From the NCBI GenBank assembly GCA_002748155.1, contig PDRO01000002.1, positions 62,001 through 126,000 on the forward strand: a stretch of 64,000 nt of DNA, given 5' to 3'. The first letter of the stretch is position 1. The number at the start of each line of letters is the position of its first letter. Of this stretch, positions 37,639-48,006 are shown piece after piece. Source of the stretch: Actinomycetales bacterium (GTDB lineage Bacteria > Actinomycetota > Actinomycetes > Actinomycetales > Dermatophilaceae). The position numbers and the translations under genes are program-made. Under the pieces are notes generated by a model that saw nothing but the letters and a program-made list of their open reading frames with translations, ran no database searches and had not been told where the DNA came from.

Positions 37639-37979
37639 CGCACAAGGAAGGTCCTCGGCCGCAACGCTGTCGCCGTTGCTGTGGCCATGAGCCCCCGATG
37701 ACGGGCTCGACACCCCAACGCTCCACCCCAATGACCGGAGCCAGTGCGATCCAAGCCTGTCCGAATCTCCCACCCGGGACTACCGACACTAGGTCTTGAC
37801 CCGGACCGTCAAATACCCTGCGGAAAGCGCGGTATTCCGTCTGGCATCAGGACTCATCGAGGCGTCACCTTGACGGGGCGAGAAGCATTTTTTGTGCCCA
37901 CCTATCGCCCGGCCGACGCCTAATGGTATATTGTGCCGCAGCACGATCGTGCGCGCTTCAATGGAGAAGAGGAGTTCCC
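37639..37979 (+). other. 341-bp intergenic region between tRNA-Ala and the PTS operon
   Basis: No gene seen. Two hairpins follow the tRNA: GCAACG/CGTTGC (37661-37679) and GAGCCC/GGGCTC (37689-37708), which could end the tRNA transcript. A short dyad TTGAC-N7-GTCAA lies at 37796-37812. The stretch from about 37860 is more AT-rich than the window at large (includes TTTTTT at 37888) and leads into the PTS promoter and operator. I found no copy of the tRNA 3' end that would mark an integration. Confidence 0.5.
37924..37952 (+). promoter_or_regulatory. Promoter with palindromic operator for the PTS operon
   Basis: An extended -10 (TGGTATATT, hexamer TATATT at 37927-37932) is followed by the perfect 12-bp palindrome GCACGATCGTGC at 37941-37952, which would cover about +3 to +14 of the transcript. 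A dyad there fits a repressor site. GAGGAG then lies 5 nt before the ATG. Confidence 0.55.
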
Positions 37980-40568
37980 ATGAGTGAAGTTGCTTCAGCG
38001 GGCCAAGTGTCGCTGATAGCTCCACTGACCGGCATCATGATGCCCATCGAGCAAGTACCCGACCCAGTATTCGCCAAGAAAATGGTGGGCGAAGGGTTCT
38101 CGATCGATCCCCTGAACGGTCATCTAGTGTCACCGATCGCAGGGGAAGTCGTCGATCTTCAGCCTTCCGGGCACGCCATCACCATCCGCTCCGGCGAGGG
38201 CCTGGAAGTACTGATCCACATTGGCCTCGACACCGTCAAGATGCAAGGCGAAGGCTTCGAAACGAAAGTCAAAGAAGGGGAGACCCTCGACGTCGGTCAG
38301 AGCCTTATCGACTTTGATCTGGACTTCATCGCCAATAATGCTAAGAGCCTCCTCACCCAGGTGGTCGTCACTAATTCCGAGCGAATTGCAAACGTGACCC
38401 CGGCCACCGGTCTCGTCACCGCCGGCCAAGACGTCGCAGCAGAATTCGAGCTGGCCGCGCCGCAAGATGCCGACGCCGACGCCACCGATGGACGAACGCA
38501 CAGCTCAGGGGCCATCCTGGTGCCCAACCCCACCGGCCTGCATGCCCGTCCCGCCGCGACCCTGGTCAGCTTGGCGAAGAAATACAGTGCCGATATTCGG
38601 CTGCGACGCGGCGACGATTCCGCGAACGCCAAGAGCATCGTGTCGATCATGGGCATGGCCGTTGCGCGCGCCGATAAAGTCACCATCACTGCGCACGGCA
38701 AAGACGCGGAAGAGGCTATCGAAGAACTGAGTAAGGCCATCGTCGACGGCCTCGGGGAGGACTGCCCGCCGCTTCCGTCGGGCGCCGAAGAATCCGAACC
38801 GATCTCGGACGCCACGGATGCCATAGACGACGAGCCTTTCGAGGCAGCCGGACCGCTTTCCGGAGATCCAAACCTCCTGCTCGGGATCGCCGCGTCGCCT
38901 GGCCTGGGTGTTGGCACCGTCGTCCAGATACACCACGATGACATCGCGGTCGATGAGTTCGCCGATGACCACCACAAAGAACGCCGCAAGTTGAACGCGG
39001 CCATCGACCGAGCATTGCTGGACCTCTCGGCTCTCGAAAAACGCCTCGAAAAGGAATCCTCGCCCGACAAAGCGGCAATATTCGCTGCACATCAGGAAAT
39101 CCTCGGCGATCCCGACCTGCTCGACTTGGCCGTCAGCGCTATCGACAAAGGCAAGAGCGCCCCATTCGCGTGGCGCGGTGCGTTCAACACCTTCGCCGAC
39201 CAACTGGCCGGGCTCAACAACGAGATCCTCGCCGGGCGCGCCAACGACGTTCGCGATGTCGGCCAACGCGTCCTCGAGGAGCTGACCGGGCAGCGCAGCG
39301 AGAAGCCGGAGCTGCCCGAAGGCACCGTCCTCATCGCCGAAGACCTGACGCCGTCGGATACCGCTCAACTGGACCGCACCAAGGTTGTCGGCTTCGCCAC
39401 GACAGCAGGCGGCGCGTCGTCGCACGTCGCGATCATCGCCCGGTCCCTCGACATCCCGGCCGTAGCCGGCGTGGAGGGACGCGCCCTGGACATCGCCGAC
39501 GGGCAGAGAGTCGTCCTGGACGGCACCAAGGGCACGCTGCAAGTCAACGTAACCGAGGCCGAGATCGCGACGATCCTGGACCGGCAGCGCCGCATCGCCG
39601 CCCGCAAAGCCGTCGAGGAATCCCACAAGGACGAGCCGGCGACCACGACCGACGGCCACAACGTCCTGGTCGTCGCCAACATCGGTGGCGTGGACGACGC
39701 AAAGGAGGCCATGACCAAGGGCGCTCAAGGCGTCGGGCTACTGCGGAGCGAGTTCGTGTTCATGGGTCGTGGCACGGCCCCGAGTGAGGCCGACCAAGCC
39801 GAGGTCTACGCCGATTGCGCCGGAGCGCTCAACCCCGGCCAGCCGTTGGTGATCCGCACCCTGGACGTCGGCGGAGACAAGCCGTTGCCCTACTTGCCGA
39901 TTCCACCTGAGGAGAACCCGTTCCTCGGTGTCCGCGGCGTGCGCGTCGCGTTGGACAAGCCCGAGGTGCTGCGCACCCAGTGCCGCGCGATCCTGGCCGC
40001 CGCAGATGCAGGCGCCAAGCTACACGTCATGTTCCCGATGATCGCCACGATCGACGACTGGCGGCAAGCCAAGGCGATCTTCGACGAGGAGCGCGCGAAG
40101 GTGGGCACCGATGCCGGTGTGTCGGTGGGCATCATGATGGAGGTTCCCTCGGTCGCGGTCATGGCGAAGCAGTTCGCCGCCGAAGAGGGCTGTGACTTCT
40201 TCAGCGTCGGCACCAACGACCTGACCAGCTACACATTGGCGATGGACCGCGGTCATCCGAAACTGGCCGCTCAGGTCGATCCGTGCAATCCGGCGATCCT
40301 GACCCTGATCGGGAACGCCGCAGAAGCGCTGCACGCCCACGGGAAGTGGCTCGGCGTCTGCGGCAGCGTCGCCTCGGATCCGCAAGCGGTTCCGATCTTG
40401 GTGGGGCTCGGGGTGGATGAGCTCAGTTGCTCGATCCCGTCGATCCCGTCCGTCAAGGCCGCAGTACGCGGCTACTCCCTGGCCACGTGCCAGGAACTGG
40501 CCGCCAAGGCAGTCATCTGCTCCACCCCCGCTGAGGTTCGCGCACTCGTCCCGGTGGACGAGGCGTGA
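37980..40568 (+). CDS. PTS fusion protein EIIA(Glc-type)-HPr-Enzyme I
   Basis: One 862-aa chain carries three phospho-relay domains. EIIA of glucose type occupies ~10-155, with His65 and the phosphorylatable His80 in IHIGLDTVKMQGEGFE. HPr occupies ~175-262, with His188 in NPTGLHARPAATLV. Enzyme I starts near 285 (GIAASPGLGVG), has its active His482 in TAGGASSHVAIIARSLDIPAVAG, and ends in the PEP-binding barrel (LLRSEFVFMGR, GVRGVR, IMMEVPSV, FFSVGTNDL, GVCGSVA). PEP phosphate would pass EI to HPr to EIIA inside the molecule. GAGGAG precedes the ATG. The IIBC gene follows by 31 nt. Codon use is a little less GC-rich than in the neighbours. Confidence 0.95.
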   Translation: MSEVASAGQVSLIAPLTGIMMPIEQVPDPVFAKKMVGEGFSIDPLNGHLVSPIAGEVVDLQPSGHAITIRSGEGLEVLIHIGLDTVKMQGEGFETKVKEGETLDVGQSLIDFDLDFIANNAKSLLTQVVVTNSERIANVTPATGLVTAGQDVAAEFELAAPQDADADATDGRTHSSGAILVPNPTGLHARPAATLVSLAKKYSADIRLRRGDDSANAKSIVSIMGMAVARADKVTITAHGKDAEEAIEELSKAIVDGLGEDCPPLPSGAEESEPISDATDAIDDEPFEAAGPLSGDPNLLLGIAASPGLGVGTVVQIHHDDIAVDEFADDHHKERRKLNAAIDRALLDLSALEKRLEKESSPDKAAIFAAHQEILGDPDLLDLAVSAIDKGKSAPFAWRGAFNTFADQLAGLNNEILAGRANDVRDVGQRVLEELTGQRSEKPELPEGTVLIAEDLTPSDTAQLDRTKVVGFATTAGGASSHVAIIARSLDIPAVAGVEGRALDIADGQRVVLDGTKGTLQVNVTEAEIATILDRQRRIAARKAVEESHKDEPATTTDGHNVLVVANIGGVDDAKEAMTKGAQGVGLLRSEFVFMGRGTAPSEADQAEVYADCAGALNPGQPLVIRTLDVGGDKPLPYLPIPPEENPFLGVRGVRVALDKPEVLRTQCRAILAAADAGAKLHVMFPMIATIDDWRQAKAIFDEERAKVGTDAGVSVGIMMEVPSVAVMAKQFAAEEGCDFFSVGTNDLTSYTLAMDRGHPKLAAQVDPCNPAILTLIGNAAEALHAHGKWLGVCGSVASDPQAVPILVGLGVDELSCSIPSIPSVKAAVRGYSLATCQELAAKAVICSTPAEVRALVPVDEA

Positions 40569-40599
40569 ATCACGGAATCTCACGAGAGGCAACCAACTG

Positions 40600-42381
40600 A
40601 TGAGCAATACTGCAAGTGAGATCGTCCAAGCCGTAGGTGGCGCGAGCAACATCACCAGCCTGACGCACTGCGCGACCCGGTTACGCTTCGAGCTCATCGA
40701 CGCCAGCGACGTCGACGTGTCGATCGTCGAGTCGATCAAAGGCGTAATGGGCGCGGTCCCGCAGAGCGGTGACCGGTTCCAGATCATCATCGGCGGCTCG
40801 GTCGCGACGGTCTTCCAAGAGATCAACAACCTTCCCGAAATGGCCAACGCTGGGCCGCAGAGCGATGCGGACATCAAGGCGGCCGCCCGGTCCAAGGCTC
40901 GGGGTAAGCTCGCCGCCGTTGATGCCTTCTTCGAGTACTTGTCGAACAGCTTCCGCCCTTTGCTCGGTGTGCTGTTGGGCGCGTCGCTGATTATTGCCTT
41001 CGCCGCCGTGCTAGATGCATTGGGTATCGTCGACTTCCGTGACCCGAACAAGCCGGCTCCATGGGTGTTTATGGACGCAATGTGGCGCTCGGTGTTCTAC
41101 TTCCTGCCGATCATGGTGGCCTTCAACGCGGCAAAGGCCCTGAACGTCGACGGCTGGCTGGGGGCGACCGTCATGGGTGCACTTATGACGCCGGAGTTCG
41201 TGAAGATCGCCAGCGAAGCGGACCGCTTCCCGGACACGATGTACGCGGGAACCGTATGTTCGACGAACGAGACTTTGGACAAGACCACATGTGTAGCCGA
41301 TATTTTCGGACTCCCGCTGCAACTCAACGGATACGGCGGGCAGGTCTTCGTGCCGTTGATTATGGTCGCGGTACTGGCCATAGTCTACCGGTTCCTCAAC
41401 AAGGTGTTCCCGGAGAACGTCCAAATGGTCTTCGTACCGTTCTTCTCGATGGCCATCATGATTCCGGTCACGGCATTCTTGATCGGCCCTCTGGGCATCT
41501 GGCTGGGCACCGGCATCGGCACGGGTCTTGCCTGGCTGAACAACACCGCACCGATCGTGTTCGCGATCATTATTCCGCTGCTGTATCCATTCCTCGTCCC
41601 GCTCGGTTTGCACTGGCCGCTGAATGCACTGATGCTGCTCAACATCGAAACCCTCGGCTACGACTTCATCCAAGGCCCGATGGGTTCGTGGAACTTCGCG
41701 TGCTTCGGCGCAACCGCAGGCGTGCTGTTCATCGCGTGGCGCGACAAGGAAATGCAGATGCGCCAGACCGCCACCGGCGCGTTGGCCGCGGGGCTGTTGG
41801 GCGGCATCTCGGAGCCATCTCTCTACGGTATTCACCTACGATACAAACGCGTGTATCCGCGAATGCTCGTCGGCTGTCTGGTCGGCGGTCTGATCACCGG
41901 TCTCGGCGGCGGTGTCAACGCTTCGACCTTCGCATTCACCTCGCTGTTCACGATTCCGGTGTTCAGTCCGGCGGTGCTCTACATGATCTCGATCACTGCG
42001 GCATTCGTGACCGCCATGATCTTGATCATCATCTCCGACTACCGCACTCCCGAGCAGCGGGCCGCCGCCAAGAAGGCCGCTGAGCCGGTGAGTGACGAGC
42101 CGCGCATCATCGTCGTCGGTGACGAGGAGGCCAACCAGGCCAAGCAGTGGCTCAAGGCCCTGGGCGGTGAGGCGAACGTGGTCAAGGCCGAACACCTCGC
42201 CGAAACCCGCGTGCGGGTGGAGGTCAAGGACGGAAGCCTGGTCGATCCGGAGGCGCTGGATCGTGCGGGCTTGGCTGGTGCCGTGCAGATATCGGACGAC
42301 GTCTGGCACCTGGTTGCCGGGCTTGAGGCTGACCAGTATGCGACGTCGATGGGGCATCGTCTGGCCAACACCTCGGCCTAG
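40600..42381 (+). CDS. PTS enzyme IIBC (beta-glucoside family) with extra Cys-less IIB-like domain
   Basis: Membrane permease that phosphorylates a sugar as it enters. The N-terminal IIB has Cys24 in SLTHCATRLRF. The IIC part has about ten helices with NVDGWLGATVMGALMTPEFV and the substrate-site region GLLGGISEPSLYGIHLRYKRVYP. That signature is of the beta-glucoside/sucrose/trehalose group; the sugar cannot be named. The last ~90 residues repeat a IIB fold of glucose/GlcNAc type (KQWLKALGGEANVV, HLAETRVRVEV, GLAGAVQISDDVWHLVAGLEADQYA), but the phosphorylatable Cys position is Ala534. No IIA domain is attached; the upstream fusion protein supplies it. A strong terminator follows. Confidence 0.93.
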   Translation: MSNTASEIVQAVGGASNITSLTHCATRLRFELIDASDVDVSIVESIKGVMGAVPQSGDRFQIIIGGSVATVFQEINNLPEMANAGPQSDADIKAAARSKARGKLAAVDAFFEYLSNSFRPLLGVLLGASLIIAFAAVLDALGIVDFRDPNKPAPWVFMDAMWRSVFYFLPIMVAFNAAKALNVDGWLGATVMGALMTPEFVKIASEADRFPDTMYAGTVCSTNETLDKTTCVADIFGLPLQLNGYGGQVFVPLIMVAVLAIVYRFLNKVFPENVQMVFVPFFSMAIMIPVTAFLIGPLGIWLGTGIGTGLAWLNNTAPIVFAIIIPLLYPFLVPLGLHWPLNALMLLNIETLGYDFIQGPMGSWNFACFGATAGVLFIAWRDKEMQMRQTATGALAAGLLGGISEPSLYGIHLRYKRVYPRMLVGCLVGGLITGLGGGVNASTFAFTSLFTIPVFSPAVLYMISITAAFVTAMILIIISDYRTPEQRAAAKKAAEPVSDEPRIIVVGDEEANQAKQWLKALGGEANVVKAEHLAETRVRVEVKDGSLVDPEALDRAGLAGAVQISDDVWHLVAGLEADQYATSMGHRLANTSA

Positions 42382-42413
42382 CTCGGTGTCACTGACATCG
42401 CTCGTTACTCGTG

Positions 42414-42446
42414 ACGCCGTGGGGACGCAATGCGTCCCCACGGCGT
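42414..42446. terminator. Strong bidirectional hairpin terminator
   Basis: ACGCCGTGGGGACGCA and TGCGTCCCCACGGCGT form a perfect 16-bp inverted repeat around one base. It lies between the convergent PTS IIBC and PfkB-like genes and can serve both. There is no U-tract. Confidence 0.85.
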
Positions 42447-42455
42447 TGCACAAGA

Positions 42456-43502
42456 TCAGCGGTCGCGCACGTGCAACGCTCCAGTCGCGGTGACCCCTCG
42501 TCCGCAGCGCGCCGCCCTAGCGTGCGCATTGGCCAGCCACCACTTGAGTTCTGCCGCCGCGACCCGATAGCCGTATGCCGCAGTCTCGGGAGCCGCGGCA
42601 TACCCCGTGCAGTATTCGACAGCGCGGTGGCCAGCGGCCATCGCCACGGTGCGATCCATCTGACCGGTGCCGTAGCGGACGAACCACGTGCGGTTTCGGG
42701 TCCGCAGCGGTGCCGGCAACTCGCCCAGGAGGGCAACCACGTCGGACACACCTTGAGTCGGGTGGACCGGGAGGTGCAGTAGCCGCTTGATCGTGTCAGC
42801 CTCCACCCAGATCATCGACGCCCCGCACAACACGTCGACGAAGTCGAGCAGCTTGAGGTGTTCGTCGATCTGATGCGGCACGACATCGAAAGCCACCGGA
42901 ATCCCGGCAGTCGCGGCGATCTGCCCAGCCCGACGGACGGCCCGCGCCGACGGCTCGGACAGGAGTGCGTATCCATCGAGGACTAGAGCGTCGCTGCCGA
43001 CGATGTCAGCGGCCGCCGATTCCACCATCGCCTCGTCGAGATCGTCGTAAGGAGCCGGAGAATCGGCCACGAGCAGGCGGATGCCCTCCTTCGCGCCGGA
43101 TGCCCGGCGGTCCCGCAACGCGACCACGGGACTGTTGACGCGGCCGGTCTCCACGAGGTGGTCGACCATTCCGGGCTGGCGGCAACCGCGGTGGATCGCC
43201 TCGGTCCACGAATCGTCACCGATCGCCCCGAGCAGCACGACCTGCTCGAAGTGGGCCGTGGCCGACCGGGCGAAACCCATGGCCGTGCCCCCGATCGAGG
43301 TGCGCACCTGGACCTGCTCGTGGGCATCGTCGGCGAGATCGATGAACCGGTGGTGCTCCAAACTGGCCCGCAGGTCGACACGGACATCACCGATCACCGT
43401 GACCCGGAACCGGCGGGCGAGCCGGCCGGGATCGGCGATCAACTCATCGGGACCAGGCACCACCGGATGCGGTCCACGCTCCTCGCGGGCGGACGGGACC
43501 AT
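42456..43502 (-). CDS. PfkB-fold protein, divergent, without the canonical GAGD motif
   Basis: A 348-aa ribokinase-like protein. The first PfkB signature is recognisable (GGTAMGFARSATAHFEQVVLLGAIGDD), as are DALVLDGYALLSEPSARAV and IPVAFDVVPHQ. The second signature, DTxGAGD with the catalytic Asp, should fall near AAPETAAYGYRVAAAELKWW, where neither the glycines nor the Asp are kept. The ATG has GAGGAG 8 nt ahead. It converges on the PTS operon across a shared terminator, and follows the thioredoxin gene by about 110 bp. It may be an inactive or regulatory sugar-binding protein, or an enzyme with altered chemistry; the substrate is unknown. Confidence 0.75.
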   Translation of the reverse strand: MVPSAREERGPHPVVPGPDELIADPGRLARRFRVTVIGDVRVDLRASLEHHRFIDLADDAHEQVQVRTSIGGTAMGFARSATAHFEQVVLLGAIGDDSWTEAIHRGCRQPGMVDHLVETGRVNSPVVALRDRRASGAKEGIRLLVADSPAPYDDLDEAMVESAAADIVGSDALVLDGYALLSEPSARAVRRAGQIAATAGIPVAFDVVPHQIDEHLKLLDFVDVLCGASMIWVEADTIKRLLHLPVHPTQGVSDVVALLGELPAPLRTRNRTWFVRYGTGQMDRTVAMAAGHRAVEYCTGYAAAPETAAYGYRVAAAELKWWLANAHARAARCGRGVTATGALHVRDR

Positions 43503-43611
43503 GGGAATCACTCCTCGCGGGTCCGAAGACCTCAGTTTAGGCGCCCGAACGCTTGTTGGGTAGCAGGTCAGCGTCCCGATTGACGTCCACTGCGGTCACG
43601 TCGGCCCGCCG

Positions 43612-44043
43612 TCACCGGCCCGGCAACGACCGATCGACCCAGTCCCGTAGCGCAGCCAGAGGTGCTGCACCGCGCTGCACACTCACTTGGACACCGCGGT
43701 CGAAGAGCAAGAGCGTCGGCACGGCCTGCACCCCGAACCGCGTGGACGTGCGCGGTGACTGGTCGATGTCGACCTTGACCAGCTTGAGCGCGCCGGCCCG
43801 CTCCCGAGCGAGTTGCTCCAGGGCCGGGCTGACCTGGCGGCAAGGACCGCACCAGGCCGCCCACAAGTCGACCAGCACCGGCACCTTCGAGCTGTCAGCA
43901 ACGGCGTCGAAATCGGCATCGGTGGCGTCGACGATCCAGGGCAGGGATGTCTTGCACGAAGGGCAACGCAGGGTGCCTGCGGCGGCAGCCGGGACCCGGT
44001 TGCGAGTGCTGCACTTCGGACAGGTCACGACGGCGTCAGCCAT
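43612..44043 (-). CDS. Thioredoxin with N-terminal zinc ribbon (Trx2-like)
   Basis: Cytoplasmic thiol-disulfide reductase of 143 aa. The N-terminus has two CxxC pairs (VTCPKCSTRNR and LRCPSCKTSLP), the zinc ribbon seen in TrxC/Trx2. The thioredoxin fold follows with the active site LWAAWCGPCRQVSPAL and the cis-Pro in QAVPTLLLFDRG. The ATG is 7 nt downstream of TAGACT, leaderless style. It is divergent from another thioredoxin-fold gene. Confidence 0.93.
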   Translation of the reverse strand: MADAVVTCPKCSTRNRVPAAAAGTLRCPSCKTSLPWIVDATDADFDAVADSSKVPVLVDLWAAWCGPCRQVSPALEQLARERAGALKLVKVDIDQSPRTSTRFGVQAVPTLLLFDRGVQVSVQRGAAPLAALRDWVDRSLPGR

Positions 44044-44050
44044 ACCTACG

Positions 44051-44056
44051 AGTCTA
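44051..44056 (-). promoter_or_regulatory. -10 element of the thioredoxin gene, leaderless type
   Basis: TAGACT on the minus strand ends 7 nt before the ATG. Confidence 0.45.
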
Positions 44057-44168
44057 GGCGTCGGTCTGGCGTGACCCGCACCGGCGTCGATGCGACTACG
44101 CTCGACGACACCGTCGGCACGTGCCGAAACCCGCCCGACCAACGCTGAACACCCCTCGAGGAGGAGCT

Positions 44169-44720
44169 GTGCCCGCTGTCAATTCGTCCATGGTGCGCAT
44201 CGGCACACCGATGCCGTCGTTCGAGCTGCCGGATGTGCATGGCACCGTCCATCGCAGCTCCGACTTCGCGGGACGGGCCACCCTCGTGGCCTTCGTCTGC
44301 AATCACTGCCCTTACGTGCAGCACGTCGAGACCGTCTTCGGCCAGGTCGTCGCTCGTCACCCAGACGTGCGTGTGGTCGCTGTGTGCACCAACGACGCCA
44401 CGGCATACCCGGATGACGCACCCCGGCACTTGGACGAGCAAGCCGCGCGTGCCGGTTGGGACTTCCCCTACCTCGTCGACGAGAGCCAGCAGGTCGGGCA
44501 CGCCTTCAACGCCGCGTGTACACCTGACTTCTTCCTCTACGACGCGACCGGGGCGTTGGCCTACCGCGGCGCGATGGACGAGTCGACACCGGGCAACGGT
44601 GTGCCGGTCACCGGGGACCTGCTCGATGAGGCCCTCACCCGGGTAGCTGCGGGCGAGCCAGTGCCCGAGCCACACCGGCCCAGCCTGGGTTGCTCGATCA
44701 AATGGCGTTCGACGCACTGA
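44169..44720 (+). CDS. Thioredoxin-fold peroxiredoxin/ResA-like protein
   Basis: A 183-aa AhpC/TSA-type protein. IGTPMPSFELPDVHG opens the fold, VAFVCNHCPYVQHVETVFGQ carries the CxxC pair in the position of ResA-like proteins, and CTPDFFLYDATGALAYRGAMDE supplies the cis-Pro region. No signal peptide is visible, so it should be cytoplasmic. The GTG start has GGAGGAG ahead; it could also begin at an upstream frame without such support. Close relatives are usually annotated thioredoxin family protein or redoxin; the partner is unknown. Confidence 0.87.
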   Translation: MPAVNSSMVRIGTPMPSFELPDVHGTVHRSSDFAGRATLVAFVCNHCPYVQHVETVFGQVVARHPDVRVVAVCTNDATAYPDDAPRHLDEQAARAGWDFPYLVDESQQVGHAFNAACTPDFFLYDATGALAYRGAMDESTPGNGVPVTGDLLDEALTRVAAGEPVPEPHRPSLGCSIKWRSTH

Positions 44721-44765
44721 CACGAACGGCCACACGTCGCGGTGTCTCCCGCTCGGCAGCGGTTG

Positions 44766-45768
44766 TCACCAGCCTGGCCAGCGCCCCTCGCCCCCGTCTT
44801 TGGCGAATGCCTCGACCAGCATCGAACTGCCGTCGGGTGCGCTGAGCTCCCCGCGATCGACACGACGCTCCACGTCGGCACGCAGCGCGACGACGCTCGG
44901 GCTCGAGTGCAGCGCGTCGCGAACAGCAGTCTCGGTCAGGGCCCACAGCCATTCGCGCTGTTGCGCGGCCCGGCGGGTCAGCAGCGATCCTTCGGCCTCG
45001 AGCGCTGCCCGGTGGGCGGTCACTGCCGCCCAGACCTCGTCCAAGCCGGCGCCGGTCCGGGCGCTGCAGGTCAGCACCTGGGGCGCGGCATCGCTGTCGC
45101 CGCTCATCAGGCGCATCGCCCCGCGCAGTTCCCGGGCGCAGACGCGCGCTTCGCCTTCGTTGTCGCCGTCGGCCTTGTTCACGGCGATGACGTCGACGCG
45201 TTCGAGGATGCCTCGTTTGATGCCCTGGAGTTGGTCACCGCTGCGGGCTAGCGCAAGCATGAGGAACGTGTCGACCATTTCGGCGACGGCGACCTCCGAT
45301 TGGCCGACCCCGACCGTCTCGACAAGGACGACGTCGTATCCCGCCGCCTCGAGCACGATCATCGATTCCCTGGTGGCTCGGGCAACTCCGCCCAAGTGAC
45401 CGCCGGAGGGGGACGGCCGCACGAACGCCTCATCGCTTACCGCCAGCTGCGCCATCCGGGTCCGGTCGCCCAGGATGCTCCCGCCCGTGCGCGACGAACT
45501 CGGGTCGACGGCGACAACGGCTACTTTGTGCCCGGCTTCGATAAGCCGGATGCCCAGTGCGTCGATAAAGGTCGACTTGCCCGCGCCGGGGACGCCGGAG
45601 ATCCCGACCCGGAACGCTGCGGCTTCCTCAGCCGCGAGCAATCGCAACAGGTTTCGAGCCTGGGCCCGGTGATCTGCCCTGGACGACTCGATGAGCGTGA
45701 TCGCCCGCGACACGTGCAGCCGGGAGCCGGATCGGACTGCCTTGGCTAGCTCGTTCAGGTCGAACGGC

Positions 45769-45776
<8 letters not shown>
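44766..45776 (-). CDS. meaB: Methylmalonyl-CoA mutase-associated GTPase MeaB
   Basis: G3E-family GTPase that loads and protects the B12 cofactor of the mutase. P-loop [18 protein letters not shown], switch [22 protein letters not shown], the [16 protein letters not shown] segment, G3 [11 protein letters not shown] and G4 AVNKADGDN are complete in 336 aa. The ATG overlaps the end of mutB by 8 nt, so it is the third gene of a mutA-mutB-meaB operon. A second meaB lies 5 kb away with the other mutase. Confidence 0.95.

Positions 45777-48002
<2,226 letters not shown>

Positions 48003-48006
<4 letters not shown>

Noticed and set aside
37545..37754. Minus-strand ORF overlapping tRNA-Ala with the translated string EGTRTPGLLIANETRYQ
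   Set aside because: This is the well-known false ORF family produced by translating the antisense strand of tRNA genes; no other support.
37566..42446. Integrative element at tRNA-Ala
   Set aside because: No integrase, no direct repeat of the tRNA 3' end, no mobility gene; kept only as a weak transfer hypothesis for the PTS genes.
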